From: Fictibacillus nanhaiensis
Lineage (GTDB): Bacteria > Bacillota > Bacilli > Bacillales > Fictibacillaceae
Length of the DNA: 64,000 nt
Reading direction: 5' to 3'
NCBI RefSeq assembly: GCF_023715445.1
Contig: NZ_JAMBOD010000001.1
Coordinates: 1,240,001 to 1,304,000 of the forward strand
Shown: piece by piece, positions 54,875 through 63,082 of the stretch
How positions within the stretch are numbered: the stretch's first letter is position 1
How the letters are laid out: each line of letters begins with the position of its first letter
Position numbers and translations under genes: made by a program
The notes under the pieces: generated by a model
The model's database searches: none
Told to the model about the DNA's origin: nothing
What the model saw: the letters and a program-made list of their open reading frames with translations, nothing else

Positions 54875-54916
54875 AAATTGACTGGGGTCTGTCCCGGGAC
54901 AGACCCCAGTCAATTT
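54875..54916. repeat. 42-bp perfect palindrome without spacer
   Basis: Every base from 54895/54896 outward pairs for 21 positions (centre CCCGGG, arms containing GACTGGGGTCTGTCCC). It lies in the fadM-fadN gap, 133 bases upstream of the fadN start. There is a short T-run on the + side only. Function unknown; possibly a terminator remnant, cruciform or mobile repeat. Confidence 0.85.
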
Positions 54917-54925
54917 GTTTTTTCT

Positions 54926-54958
54926 ATGTAAAAAGGAACTCCCCGTTGGCGGAAAGTT
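54926..54958 (-). terminator. Terminator of fadM
   Basis: On the minus strand GGAACTT pairs with AGTTCC around a GC-rich loop and TTTTT follows, 18 bases after the stop. Confidence 0.8.
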
Positions 54959-54976
54959 CCCTATCAATTACATTTA

Positions 54977-55894
54977 TTATTTTCCAAACACACCTTTTAA
55001 AACGAATAATACGTTTGCCGGGCGTTCTGCCAGTCTTCTCATAAAATAGCCGTACCAGTCATTTCCGTATGGTACATATATACGCATCTTATAGCCTTCC
55101 TGCATTAGTTGATCCTGGCGCTCAACACGAATTCCGTAAAGCATCTGGAATTCGAATTGATCAAAAGGAATGTTGTGTTTGTCAACAAGGTCTTTTGTAT
55201 ATTGAATAATTTCATCATCGTGTGTTGCCACAGCTGTATAATTGCCGTTAAGCAGGTGAGTCTCAATAAGCTTCTTAAAGTTATTATCAACATCGCTCTT
55301 TTCAGGATAAGCTACGCTTGGAGATTCTTTATATGCACCTTTTACTAAACGTAAATTAGGCTGATATTCGTTAAGATTTTGCACGTCCTCTAATGAACGA
55401 TATAGATATGCCTGAATAACCGTTGAAATGTTATCATATTCTTTCTTCAGCTGTTTGAAAATATGCAATGTTTTTTCGCAGCGAGAATAATCTTCCATAT
55501 CAATCGTGATGAATACATTATGTTTTACTGCTGCATCCATAATTTTTCTCATGTTGCTAAGAACAAGTTCATCACTAATATCCAAGCCCATGGATGTCAT
55601 CTTTAACGATAGCTGTGAATCAAGTTTTTCTTTATCGATCGCTTTGATCGCTTGAATACAATGCTCTGTCATTTCAGCCGCTTCTCGTTCGTTATCAACG
55701 AATTCACCTAAATGATCGATCGTAACAGGCATTCCTTTTTCATTCAGTTTTTTTATCGCCGCAATCGAGCTTTCAAGTGTTGCTCCTGCTACAAAACGTG
55801 CTGCCCCAAAACGCAAACCATACTTTTTAGCCAGACTCGTCATTGGTTTGTTTTTAGCTAAAAATAAGAAAAAATTACGCATTACTTGTTCCAA
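54977..55894 (-). CDS. fadM: Proline dehydrogenase family protein FadM
   Basis: FAD-dependent proline dehydrogenase-type TIM barrel, 305 residues. TIDHLGEFVDNEREA, ITIDMEDYSRCEKTL, SVIQAYLYRSLEDV, LRLVKGAYKE and a C-terminal VPYGNDWYGYFMRRLAERPAN (FAD/proline contacts) are all present. In B. subtilis the equivalent yusM gene is called fadM because it lies beside the fad operon, and its true substrate is proline. TTG start with GGGGGG 8 bases upstream. Confidence 0.92.
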   Translation of the reverse strand: MEQVMRNFFLFLAKNKPMTSLAKKYGLRFGAARFVAGATLESSIAAIKKLNEKGMPVTIDHLGEFVDNEREAAEMTEHCIQAIKAIDKEKLDSQLSLKMTSMGLDISDELVLSNMRKIMDAAVKHNVFITIDMEDYSRCEKTLHIFKQLKKEYDNISTVIQAYLYRSLEDVQNLNEYQPNLRLVKGAYKESPSVAYPEKSDVDNNFKKLIETHLLNGNYTAVATHDDEIIQYTKDLVDKHNIPFDQFEFQMLYGIRVERQDQLMQEGYKMRIYVPYGNDWYGYFMRRLAERPANVLFVLKGVFGK

Positions 55895-56027
55895 TCCAAT
55901 GGCCCCCCTATTACACTTTAAAATTTATATAAAAACTGGTTAATTTTTTTTATCGATGTAACCGCTTTAAATATATCATCTTTTTTGCGAAGTTTGTCGA
56001 TTTTGCAAAATTTAAATTATTTATAAA

Positions 56028-56053
56028 TAAAAAACAGCCATAAGCTGTTTTTA
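56028..56053. terminator. Terminator of the DUF2573 gene
   Basis: AAAAACAGC and GCTGTTTTT pair around CATAA, 12 bases past the minus-strand stop; usable on both strands. Confidence 0.8.
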
Positions 56054-56064
56054 TATTTTCTATT

Positions 56065-56313
56065 CTATTTATCTGATGCACGGTGTGCTTCGTTTAATTT
56101 TTTTATCTCACTAATTAATTCCTTCATCGCTTCTTTTGCATCGGGATAACGATCGTTCCAGTGTTTCGCGAGTGGCGGCATGCTTTTAGCAATTGAGGAA
56201 TAAAGAACATAAGCTTTTACCATTTCAACATGTTCAGGTTCTGTACTGCCAATCAAGAGCTCTGAATATTTTTCAGCAAGTCCGTCAAGCTGTGATCGCA
56301 ATTTTTTATCCAT
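56065..56313 (-). CDS. DUF2573 family protein (YusU-like)
   Basis: 82-residue helical cytosolic protein (LDGLAEKYSELLIGSTEPEHVEMVKAYVLYSSIAKSMPPLAKHWN). It fits a small Bacillus family of unknown function that includes YusU. No catalytic motif. It follows the CopD-like gene by 21 bases, so the two may share a transcript. Confidence 0.75.
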   Translation of the reverse strand: MDKKLRSQLDGLAEKYSELLIGSTEPEHVEMVKAYVLYSSIAKSMPPLAKHWNDRYPDAKEAMKELISEIKKLNEAHRASDK

Positions 56314-56334
56314 TGTTTAACGCCTCACTTTCTT

Positions 56335-57420
56335 TTAAAGAGATAACGAAGACATCACTGCTAAATAAAGTGAACAGGCTGCTAGAATTGATCCTGCAAA
56401 CGCGGGAAGAAAACCAATCTTTCGTTTGATCCCAATGAATACTCCTATTAAAAGAATAACTCCCATAAAAAGCCAAACAAAACTCATTAGTGACAAATCG
56501 ATTCCTAAGTTCGGGTTGGCTCCAGGATTCATCCCTGTAACAAACGAAAATAACTGTGAAGGTTTCTCCATTTTCAATGTTTCTGCAACATTATGCGGAG
56601 GTGTTTGTTGGCTCATTACTGCAGTGGCAGCGAATACCAAAAATAATACAATACCTTCAGCTTTAATCCATTTTAATAATGGAAAAGTGCTGTTTCCTTC
56701 TTTTAGCTTCTTCTTTAGCCATACACCATTAATCAAGCTGTAAAATACAACGATAAACAGCAGAATATGTTTTATTAACAACGCCTGGCCATAATCCAGC
56801 ATATAGCCATTCACATATTCTGGTACGATATAAGACATCAGCCAAAGACCAGCCCCGATTACTGTCAAAAGACAAATTAGTGCAAAAGGGGTAAACCATG
56901 TATAAAACGACTGACCCGGGTTTTTCCCGCTGCTGAAAAAACCTGTAACAAGGAGTATACCCGACCATGCTGTTACTGCAACAAAATGCAGTGAATGAGC
57001 TATTATGCCTAACTGACTTAAAGAAGCAGCATGGCTTGCATAACCTACCGAAACAGCCATTCCCGTTAATAACACCAAAGACAACCCTGCAAAAAATCGT
57101 TCTTCTTTTATCTCATTAAATAAAACCATAAAAAATAATAAAACAGATATGCCTGTTAAAAACAGCCACCCTTTTCCAACCTCAAAACTAAAAACGATAT
57201 TTTGAAAGGTTAGCCAATAACCAAAGTCCTCTCCTAAATATAGCGTAAGCCTTAACAATTCTCCTATACCGAAAACAGGCACTAAGGCTATTAGAATCAG
57301 GAGCCACTTTTTTGTAATACGAATGACCGGACTGCTTGGTTTGGGTAAAGAATATAGGATGAAAGCACCGATCAGTATGGAAAAACACAAATACAGCAGT
57401 GCCTTAGCAACAATAAACAT
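56335..57420 (-). CDS. Copper resistance D (CopD)-domain membrane protein
   Basis: 361 residues, about eight or nine helices. The CopD domain covers roughly residues 100-260 (LGIIAHSLHFVAVTAWSGILLVTGFF, with the conserved His; LIKHILLFIVVFYSLINGVWL). B. subtilis YcnJ has an extra N-terminal CopC domain that is absent here, so copper import is only a possibility. ATG at 57420 has AAGGAG 10 bases upstream. Confidence 0.8.
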   Translation of the reverse strand: MFIVAKALLYLCFSILIGAFILYSLPKPSSPVIRITKKWLLILIALVPVFGIGELLRLTLYLGEDFGYWLTFQNIVFSFEVGKGWLFLTGISVLLFFMVLFNEIKEERFFAGLSLVLLTGMAVSVGYASHAASLSQLGIIAHSLHFVAVTAWSGILLVTGFFSSGKNPGQSFYTWFTPFALICLLTVIGAGLWLMSYIVPEYVNGYMLDYGQALLIKHILLFIVVFYSLINGVWLKKKLKEGNSTFPLLKWIKAEGIVLFLVFAATAVMSQQTPPHNVAETLKMEKPSQLFSFVTGMNPGANPNLGIDLSLMSFVWLFMGVILLIGVFIGIKRKIGFLPAFAGSILAACSLYLAVMSSLSL

Positions 57421-57520
57421 GACAAACAAACTCCTTCTTTAACAATCTATATCTATTGTAGCAGGGAACGGGAAAAGACGTAAAAAAAGAAATGACAATA
57501 TGACGAATTTCCATATATTT

Positions 57521-57570
57521 AAAAAGCTGATTCAATCCAGCCTTTAATCTACGGCTTTTTTGAACCAGCT
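57521..57570 (-). terminator. Terminator after the coiled-coil membrane gene
   Basis: On the minus strand AGCTGGTTCAA pairs with TTGAATCAGCT (one mismatch) around a long loop and TTTTTA follows. Confidence 0.65.
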
Positions 57571-57580
57571 AATTTGTTAA

Positions 57581-58453
57581 TTATCGATTTCCTCTTTGTA
57601 CAACTTTAGATAGAAATTTCACACCATCTTCATAACTGAACTTTTTTGCAGCACGTCTGAATTCTTTTAATCCTTTACGCGTTACGTTAAAGTAAGGGTC
57701 AATCAGCCCTTCTTCTTTAAGGTGTTTTGCAGTCTCAATTGTAATTGAATGCTGAATCTCTCTCATTTTATGGTTAAACTGTTCAAGTGTAGCGTTTAAT
57801 ACAAATTCTTTTCCTAACAGCTGCACGATGTCTTTAGCTGTGGCAGTCTGAACAGAATGTTCATCTTGATAATCTTCAAATTCTTCATCATGCTCATGGA
57901 CTTCCTCATCTGAAGTCTCTTCGGCAGGTTCCAGTAACGTAGTGATACGTACAATCTCTTGCTTTGTAAGCATGATCTCTTTTTCTTTTTGCAGGAGATA
58001 TTCGATGTAGTCGCGCTTGTCCTCTTCATGAAGATCTTCTGCAACTAATCTGTTGGTAATTTCTTTTTGTACTTGTTTCATGCGTTTAACTTGTTCTTGC
58101 TGTGTTAATAATTGACGTTCAAGTCCATTTCTTTCAGATTCATCTAAAATGGTTTCTTCTTTTTGTACCTCTTGTTCCTTTATTTCTTCAGTTACTTTAT
58201 TGTTTTTATTGCTGAACGGCAGCAATAATTTTCCTGCTGCTGAAAATGCTTGCAGTGCCTCGTTCACTTTAACATAGAACATACTGCAAATACCGATTGC
58301 AAAAATAGCCAGAATGAATGCCAGCATATCGGAAAAATGAAACGTAAATCTGGTTACAGCAATCTTAAACATCAAGACCATTGCAAAAAGGCTGATTAAA
58401 ATAATTTTGAACCAATGATTGCGGAGTTTAATTTTCTCATCTGTTGTTTTCAA
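57581..58453 (-). CDS. Membrane-anchored coiled-coil protein, unknown
   Basis: 290 residues. Two N-terminal helices (IILISLFAMVLMFKIAV and MLAFILAIFAIGICSMFYV) form a hairpin anchor. A long acidic coiled coil at about 95-175 (ERQLLTQQEQVKRMKQVQKEI) follows, then a Glu/Asp-rich linker and a compact C-terminal domain (LLGKEFVLNATLEQFNHKM...HLKEEGLIDPYFNVTRKGLKEF) that resembles a small winged-helix. I do not recognise the family. GGGGG precedes the ATG. It stands alone beside the ger remnants. Confidence 0.75.
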   Translation of the reverse strand: MKTTDEKIKLRNHWFKIILISLFAMVLMFKIAVTRFTFHFSDMLAFILAIFAIGICSMFYVKVNEALQAFSAAGKLLLPFSNKNNKVTEEIKEQEVQKEETILDESERNGLERQLLTQQEQVKRMKQVQKEITNRLVAEDLHEEDKRDYIEYLLQKEKEIMLTKQEIVRITTLLEPAEETSDEEVHEHDEEFEDYQDEHSVQTATAKDIVQLLGKEFVLNATLEQFNHKMREIQHSITIETAKHLKEEGLIDPYFNVTRKGLKEFRRAAKKFSYEDGVKFLSKVVQRGNR

Positions 58454-58551
58454 AGCAATTTGCCCCCTTTAAACTCGCTATTAAAGAATAATAACTATAT
58501 ATCTATTCGGATAAGATGTTTCTTTTTGTCCGCGCTTGGCAGAAACAAATG

Positions 58552-58580
58552 AAAAACAGCTGCACAAAACCGGCAGCTGT
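58552..58580 (-). terminator. Terminator after the ger remnant
   Basis: On the minus strand ACAGCTG pairs with CAGCTGT around an 11-base loop and TTTTTC follows, 10 bases after the GerC-type stop. It probably ended the original ger operon. Confidence 0.85.
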
Positions 58581-58589
58581 ATGAACCTA

Positions 58590-58850
58590 TTATTCAATTA
58601 CGCCTGACTCAATGATCTCAATATCTGTTGTTAATTTTATCTTCATATCAGGATATTGTTTTTTGAAAGTTATAAAGTGCCAACCTTTTTCACGCCGCCT
58701 AACTTGATCACCAAGACCAAGAGGATCTATTTGTAACCGCTGAAATTTCGCAATAATTTTTTTGCATCTTTTTCAACATGCATTTTAAAAGTCTTTTCAA
58801 TTAATTCAATATTTGGCTTTTTACACGGGACGAAATCAACGGTGCAAGAA
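58590..58850 (-). pseudogene. C-terminal fragment of a Ger(x)C spore germination lipoprotein
   Basis: The minus strand encodes VDFVPCKKPNIELIEKTFKM, continuing HVEKDAKK. After a one-base loss in a run of seven A near 58763 it continues KFQRLQIDPLGLGDQVRRRE, then KGWHFITFKK and finally IEIIESGVIE before the stop. The DPLGLG segment and closing G-V-I are the usual C-terminus of GerAC/GerKC-type proteins. The N-terminal two thirds are missing and the reading frame is broken, so it is not functional. Confidence 0.75.
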
Positions 58851-58855
58851 GATCT

Positions 58856-59404
58856 TTAGGAATCATCTGATAATGAAACGTTAAAACTTAGTTCAGGTAC
58901 AGGAAGCCTTCTTCTGATTAAATAGACATTGCTGTCCAAGTTTTCGATAAAAGCTTCTTTAGGACCGATTACTGAGAATTCAATTTCTGATACAGATACA
59001 GGACGGTTAGTAGAAAAATTTTCAGCCCGGATAACCGCACATTCCTCGTCGTATCCACCAACCTGTACAACAATAAATCCTCTTAATAGCTTGTTTTGAA
59101 TCTCTTTTATATCATTTGTAATCGTTACACTTTCAATTGGAAGAATATCCTTTAAGTCTTTTAGCGCTTTAAAGTCCTTGCTGTGAATGAGGTAAGGGAG
59201 TACATCACGATGCAATAATTCTCCATCGATCATCGCTTTGTAATAAGAGATGAATATCTTATGATAAACGGTCTTCTGCGGGTAGTGAATAAAGTCAGCA
59301 GAGTCCTTAGCATTGATTAGTTCTACGATGTTTGCATATGTATTATTTGATAGATCGATCGTATGACTCTGTTCTTTCGGTTTCTTTTTTAACCATTTCA
59401 TCAT
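58856..59404 (-). pseudogene. N-terminal fragment of a GerA-type spore germination protein, fused to GerC sequence
   Basis: 182 residues from the ATG at 59404 (GAGGGG 9 bases upstream). The sequence matches the N-terminal domain of GerXA proteins up to EIEFSVIGPKEAFIENLDSN and NVYLIRRRL. Normal GerXA proteins run to about 500 residues with membrane helices, all absent here. After RRRL the text (PVPELSFNVSLSDDS) looks like the middle of a GerC protein. An internal deletion therefore removed most of A, all of B and the front of C. Confidence 0.75.
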
Positions 59405-59458
59405 GATGATAGTCCCCTCTTTCCTCTTATTTAATATGAGAAAAGACATGGCTAAATA

Positions 59459-59498
59459 TACAAAAAGGCATTCGGAGCTGATGCTTGGAATGCCTTTT
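59459..59498 (-). terminator. Terminator of the pyrH paralogue
   Basis: AAAAGGCATTC and GAATGCCTTTT form a perfect 11-bp stem; on the minus strand a T-run follows. It starts 12 bases after the stop codon. Confidence 0.88.
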
Positions 59499-59509
59499 AA
59501 ACCATTTGT

Positions 59510-60244
59510 TTAAACAAGTGCAGTTTCTATATTATGGCTAATAAAGGTCCCAATGTCTTCTCCGCTGCAAATTTTTAAGAAAGAACCTTCCTGATTAAAA
59601 TCAAATAGATGGATGGGCAAACCATGGTCTCTTGCCAGAATGAGTGCCGATTGATCCATTACTTTTAAGTTATTGCGAATCGCTTCGTCATAGTGCAGAG
59701 TAGCATATTTTCTCGCCTCTTTAAAACGATTAGGATCACTGTCATACACTCCATCAACACCTTGTTTTGCACAAAGGATAGCATCGCAATTCATCTCGAG
59801 TGCCCTTTGTACAGCAGGATAATCAGTCGTAACATACGGCTGGCCGTTTCCTCCTGCAAAGATGACCACATACCCTTTGTTTAAGTGATGAACGGCTCTT
59901 AGCCTAATATAAGGTTCTGCAACTGCACTGATTGGAACCGAACTCATTACCCTAACTTCCCGGTCCATTTTACTGTTCAAAACACCTCTTAGCATTAAGC
60001 TGTTAATGACGGTTCCAAGTGTGCCTATCTGATCGGCTTCTACTCTTTCGATCCCCCAATATTCTGCTAAATTTCCTCTAAAGATATTCCCTCCGCCAAC
60101 GACGATTGCCACTTCAATTCCTTTATCAATTACGGATAAAACTTCTTTTGCTATGTGATTTAAAGAAAGATGATCAAACCCTGTTCCCTGATTCCCAGCA
60201 AGGGCTCCGCCACTTAGCTTAATTAAAACCCGTCTATAACGCAT
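59510..60244 (-). CDS. UMP kinase paralogue (PyrH-like)
   Basis: 244 residues of the bacterial UMP kinase family (amino-acid kinase fold). YRRVLIKLSGGALAG, VAIVVGGGNIFRG, ADQIGTLGTVINSLMLRGVL, AVAEPYIRLRAVHHL and KQGVDGVYDSDPNRFK all match. It differs from housekeeping PyrH (for example FAGGNGQPYVTTDYPAVQRA), and its neighbours are not tsf, frr or rpsB. It is therefore a second, diverged copy. ATG at 60244 has GGAGG 8 bases upstream. Nucleotide-kinase activity is plausible; its special role is unknown. Confidence 0.88.
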   Translation of the reverse strand: MRYRRVLIKLSGGALAGNQGTGFDHLSLNHIAKEVLSVIDKGIEVAIVVGGGNIFRGNLAEYWGIERVEADQIGTLGTVINSLMLRGVLNSKMDREVRVMSSVPISAVAEPYIRLRAVHHLNKGYVVIFAGGNGQPYVTTDYPAVQRALEMNCDAILCAKQGVDGVYDSDPNRFKEARKYATLHYDEAIRNNLKVMDQSALILARDHGLPIHLFDFNQEGSFLKICSGEDIGTFISHNIETALV

Positions 60245-60290
60245 CTTCTTCTCCTCCTGTTCCTCTATACAAAAAAAGAACAAATGACAA

Positions 60291-60371
60291 TTAATTAGTC
60301 ATCTGTTCTTCCTGGTTAAAAGACGGCGGATATTTTGAGTTCTGCTGCACTATTTTTTGTACATTAACCAT
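60291..60371 (-). CDS. 26-residue ORF ahead of the pyrH paralogue
   Basis: MVNVQKIVQQNSKYPPSFNQ then EEQMTN. The ATG at 60371 has GGAGG 8 bases upstream and a TATAAT about 30 bases before it. It ends 46 bases before the pyrH-like start. It could be a leader peptide or a small protein. Length alone keeps confidence low. Confidence 0.45.
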   Translation of the reverse strand: MVNVQKIVQQNSKYPPSFNQEEQMTN

Positions 60372-60401
60372 CAATACCGCCTCCTCTACTTCTCTTCTTT
60401 C

Positions 60402-60428
60402 ATTATATACTTACCAGCTTGGGTAAGT
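60402..60428 (-). promoter_or_regulatory. Promoter -10 with overlapping inverted-repeat operator
   Basis: ACTTACC (60409-60415) and GGTAAGT (60422-60428) are perfect inverted copies with a 6-base spacer. They sit just upstream of TATAAT on the minus strand (60407-60402). The site would block the transcript of the 26-residue ORF and pyrH paralogue. The cognate repressor is unknown. Confidence 0.55.
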
Positions 60429-60579
60429 GAAATTTAAATATAATAACCATAATTAAATTGAAATTAAACGTTTGACCATTTTTTTGAAATATAGACACGT
60501 TACCTATGCCTTTTTAGTAACAAGATACATATAATGCATGGACAAGAGTAGTCAAAATCATTATCAGGAGGAAATATTT

Positions 60580-61413
60580 TTGAAAAAGAATGACTGTCCA
60601 ACAGAACTTTCTTCAAGAGAGTTATGCAAATTATTAGGCCAAAAAATCCAGGTTAATACTGGTGGTCCAGAATCAAGAGCAGGGAGATTGGTCTGTGTAG
60701 GCAAAGACTTCCTTGCTATTGAATCGAAAGATAGAGATGGTAAAGGAAAGGGGAAAGATAAGGGCAAAGATAAGGATCATAAAGATAAAGAACTAATCTT
60801 TTATCAGCTTCGCCATGTAAAAGCCATTGTCCTTGAAGCAGATGAAATTTGCTTCCGGCACAATCCAAAGAGATGCACCAATGATACATTCTGTGATGTA
60901 TTAAAGCATTTCATCAAACACAAAGTAAAAATTAATCGTGGAGGACCAGACAGCGTTACAGGTGTACTTGTTGCAGTAAAAGGCAGTACGATTGAAGTAA
61001 TCCGAGGCGACGAAGTCATCTTTATCACCATTAAGCATATTAAGAGCTTCAGCCAAGTTGGCGGATGTAAAGATGAAAGCAGCAGCAGGCATAAAAAAGA
61101 GTCTTCAAATAAAAAAGAGTCTTCAAATAAAAAAGAGTCTTCGAATAAAAAAGAGTCCTCAAACAAAAAGGAATCTTCATCTTCTTCATCTTCATGGTTC
61201 GATAAGAGTGAGTCTTCTCACAAGAAAGAATCCTCTCATAAAAAAGAGTCTTCGCATAAGAAAGAATCCTCTCACAAGAAGGAATCTTCTCATAAAAGAA
61301 GCGAATCTTCCTCTTCATCGTCTAGCAACTGGAAGAAGAGAAAAAAGTCTAAAAAACACGGTGAACGACCACCAAGATTAGCAGGTCTTGATCAAGGTTG
61401 GTCCAAACTGTAA
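60580..61413 (+). CDS. CotB-like spore coat protein
   Basis: 277 residues from the TTG at 60580 (AGGAGG 8 bases upstream). Two repeated domains carry the CotB pattern (LLGQKIQVNTGGPESRAGRLVCVG with FYQLRHVKAIV; HKVKINRGGPDSVTGVLVAVKG with IKHIKSF). A Ser/Lys-rich tail follows, with four NKKESS and five HKKESS units and poly-Ser blocks. In B. subtilis CotB such Ser repeats are phosphorylated by CotH; no cotH is in the window. Outer-coat location is inferred. Confidence 0.87.
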   Translation: MKKNDCPTELSSRELCKLLGQKIQVNTGGPESRAGRLVCVGKDFLAIESKDRDGKGKGKDKGKDKDHKDKELIFYQLRHVKAIVLEADEICFRHNPKRCTNDTFCDVLKHFIKHKVKINRGGPDSVTGVLVAVKGSTIEVIRGDEVIFITIKHIKSFSQVGGCKDESSSRHKKESSNKKESSNKKESSNKKESSNKKESSSSSSSWFDKSESSHKKESSHKKESSHKKESSHKKESSHKRSESSSSSSSNWKKRKKSKKHGERPPRLAGLDQGWSKL

Positions 61414-61425
61414 ATGTAATGAATA

Positions 61426-61456
61426 GTCCTGTTTTTATCTGAAAACAGGACATTTA
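61426..61456 (+). terminator. Terminator of the CotB-like gene
   Basis: GTCCTGTTTT and AAAACAGGAC pair perfectly around TATCTG, followed by ATTTATTTG, 12 bases after the stop. Confidence 0.82.
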
Positions 61457-61531
61457 TTTGCTTAATTAAAGGTTGTCTATTTCGTATGCTTTTTTTCTAG
61501 AAGCTAGATTATTTATGATAGGAGGATAGTT

Positions 61532-62197
61532 TTGAGCATTTACAATAAGTTTATTGGAAAGACCGTTGAACTTTCAATCAGCGGGAAAAATAGGATTATA
61601 GGAATGATGATCGATATTGGTTCAGATATCATTGTTGTTTATGACGGTGAGCAATTTATCTATGTACCTAAAATGCATATTCATTGTATTAATAGCAGTA
61701 CAGAAAACGAAACAGAAATTGAAAAACCTAAAAGCGTTCCTATTAACTTAGAAGAGGAAAGCATTTCTTTCAGAAAAATATTAACAAACGCAAAAGGGTT
61801 ATTTTCAGAGATATTTATCACTAGTAATCAGTCCATCCACGGATATATCACAAACATTATGAATGATTACTTCATTTTCTACTCACCTGTTTATAAAATG
61901 ATGCTGATCCCGATGCATCACCTTAAGTGGCTCATTCCATATAAAGAAAGTGAAAGACCCTATACACTCACAAACGAAGAATTGCCATTAGTACCGTTTA
62001 ACTTGACATTTGCCAGAACGTTTACAGAACAATGTAAAAAATATGAAGGAAAGCTCGTTATCTTCGACTTAGGAAAAGACCAAAATAAGATTGGCAAATT
62101 AGTTAAACTCGATAATGGTCAAATACAGTTGACAATTAAGAGGAATAAGAGTGTTTTTCTAAATATCCAGCATATAAAAACGCTTCATCTTCCTTAG
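61532..62197 (+). CDS. CotB-related coat protein, short form
   Basis: 221 residues. Small beta domains like those of CotB are visible (FIGKTVELSISGKNRIIGMMIDIGSDIIVVY, NQSIHGYITNIMNDYFIFYSP with HHLKWLIPY, KYEGKLVIFDLGKDQNKIGKLV with NIQHIKTLHL). There is no Ser-rich tail. TTG start with AGGAGG 6 bases upstream. It follows the CotB-like gene on the same strand, so it is probably a coat or exosporium component. Family assignment is by pattern only. Confidence 0.65.
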   Translation: MSIYNKFIGKTVELSISGKNRIIGMMIDIGSDIIVVYDGEQFIYVPKMHIHCINSSTENETEIEKPKSVPINLEEESISFRKILTNAKGLFSEIFITSNQSIHGYITNIMNDYFIFYSPVYKMMLIPMHHLKWLIPYKESERPYTLTNEELPLVPFNLTFARTFTEQCKKYEGKLVIFDLGKDQNKIGKLVKLDNGQIQLTIKRNKSVFLNIQHIKTLHLP

Positions 62198-62201
62198 AAA
62201 T

Positions 62202-62230
62202 AAAAAAACTTCGTATTGACGAAGTTTTTT
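62202..62230. terminator. Terminator between the coat gene and the ZIP transporter
   Basis: AAAAAAACTTCG and CGAAGTTTTTT pair around TATTGA; usable by both convergent genes. Confidence 0.88.
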
Positions 62231-62245
62231 GCTTGTTTAATATCT

Positions 62246-62974
62246 CTATGAAAAATGGGTCAGAACCAATGAACTTAGCAGCCCTATGGATGTAATCAAA
62301 CCAACAGCCGATCCTGCATCTTCATGAGCTTCTGGCAGCATCGTAGAAGCTACCATAGCCATAATTGCTCCGCCTGCAAATGCACCGATCAATGAAAGCG
62401 TTGAAACAGATGCATCTTCTAATAATATAAATCCCAGTAAAGCCGCAATTGCAGAGATTAAGAAAACAGAGATCCACATTCCTATTATTTTCTTTTTGGA
62501 GAACCCCTCTTTTAGCAATCCGATCGAACTGGACAACCCTTCAGGAAAGTTACTTAAGAAAATGGCGACAACGAGCAGCCAGCTAACCTTACTTTGTTCA
62601 ATGAGACTCGCGCCTATCAAAACAGATTCAGGTATAGCATCTAAAAGGGTACCAAAATAGATAGCCATGCCTACACCTTTCACCTTTTTGGAACCTGACT
62701 TTTTTCTTTCATGCCCACCTTTCCTTGATAAAATGCTGTTTATTATAGTAAAAATGGCAGAACCGGAGATAAATCCGATTGCAGTTATCTTTAAGTTGCT
62801 TTGTTCAACTGCTTCTATTAAGAGTTCGAAAGAAACAGCTCCAATTAAAATACCTGTTCCAAACGCCATGATCCAGGCGGTCCATTTCTTAGGAATATGA
62901 AAGGCAAGCCCTGTAAAACATCCCAGTAATACAGCCGAACCTGCTATCCCTCCCCAAAAGGCGGCTTGCAGCAT
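62246..62974 (-). CDS. ZIP-family metal transporter
   Basis: 242-residue membrane protein with about eight helices. The metal-site helices are LLDAIPESVLIGASL and LSNFPEGLSSSIGLL (the usual His of helix IV is replaced by Asp/Pro context; NFPEGL is conserved) and MLPEAHEDAGSAVGL at the end. A His/Lys-rich loop (RKGGHERKKSGSKK) lies between helices 3 and 4. Divalent metal such as zinc is likely, direction unproven. Confidence 0.88.
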   Translation of the reverse strand: MLQAAFWGGIAGSAVLLGCFTGLAFHIPKKWTAWIMAFGTGILIGAVSFELLIEAVEQSNLKITAIGFISGSAIFTIINSILSRKGGHERKKSGSKKVKGVGMAIYFGTLLDAIPESVLIGASLIEQSKVSWLLVVAIFLSNFPEGLSSSIGLLKEGFSKKKIIGMWISVFLISAIAALLGFILLEDASVSTLSLIGAFAGGAIMAMVASTMLPEAHEDAGSAVGLITSIGLLSSLVLTHFS

Positions 62975-63040
62975 TCTTTAACCCCTCTCTTTTTCTTATC
63001 ACCTTATCCTTAAAACATTTTTTATATACGCATAGAAAAG

Positions 63041-63072
63041 AATAGTGAACGCAAAGTCGCGTCCACTATTCA
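63041..63072. terminator. Hairpin after the mechanosensitive channel gene
   Basis: AATAGTGaACGC pairs with GCGTcCACTATT across a short loop, 10 bases after the minus-strand stop. No strong T-run, so terminator function is only probable. Confidence 0.5.
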
Positions 63073-63082
63073 TAAGTTATAT

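Noticed and set aside
60804-61318. Antisense open frames opposite the CotB-like Ser/Lys tail
   Set aside because: They are shadows of the repetitive AAAGAGTCTTC-type codons; no start signals or recognisable domains.
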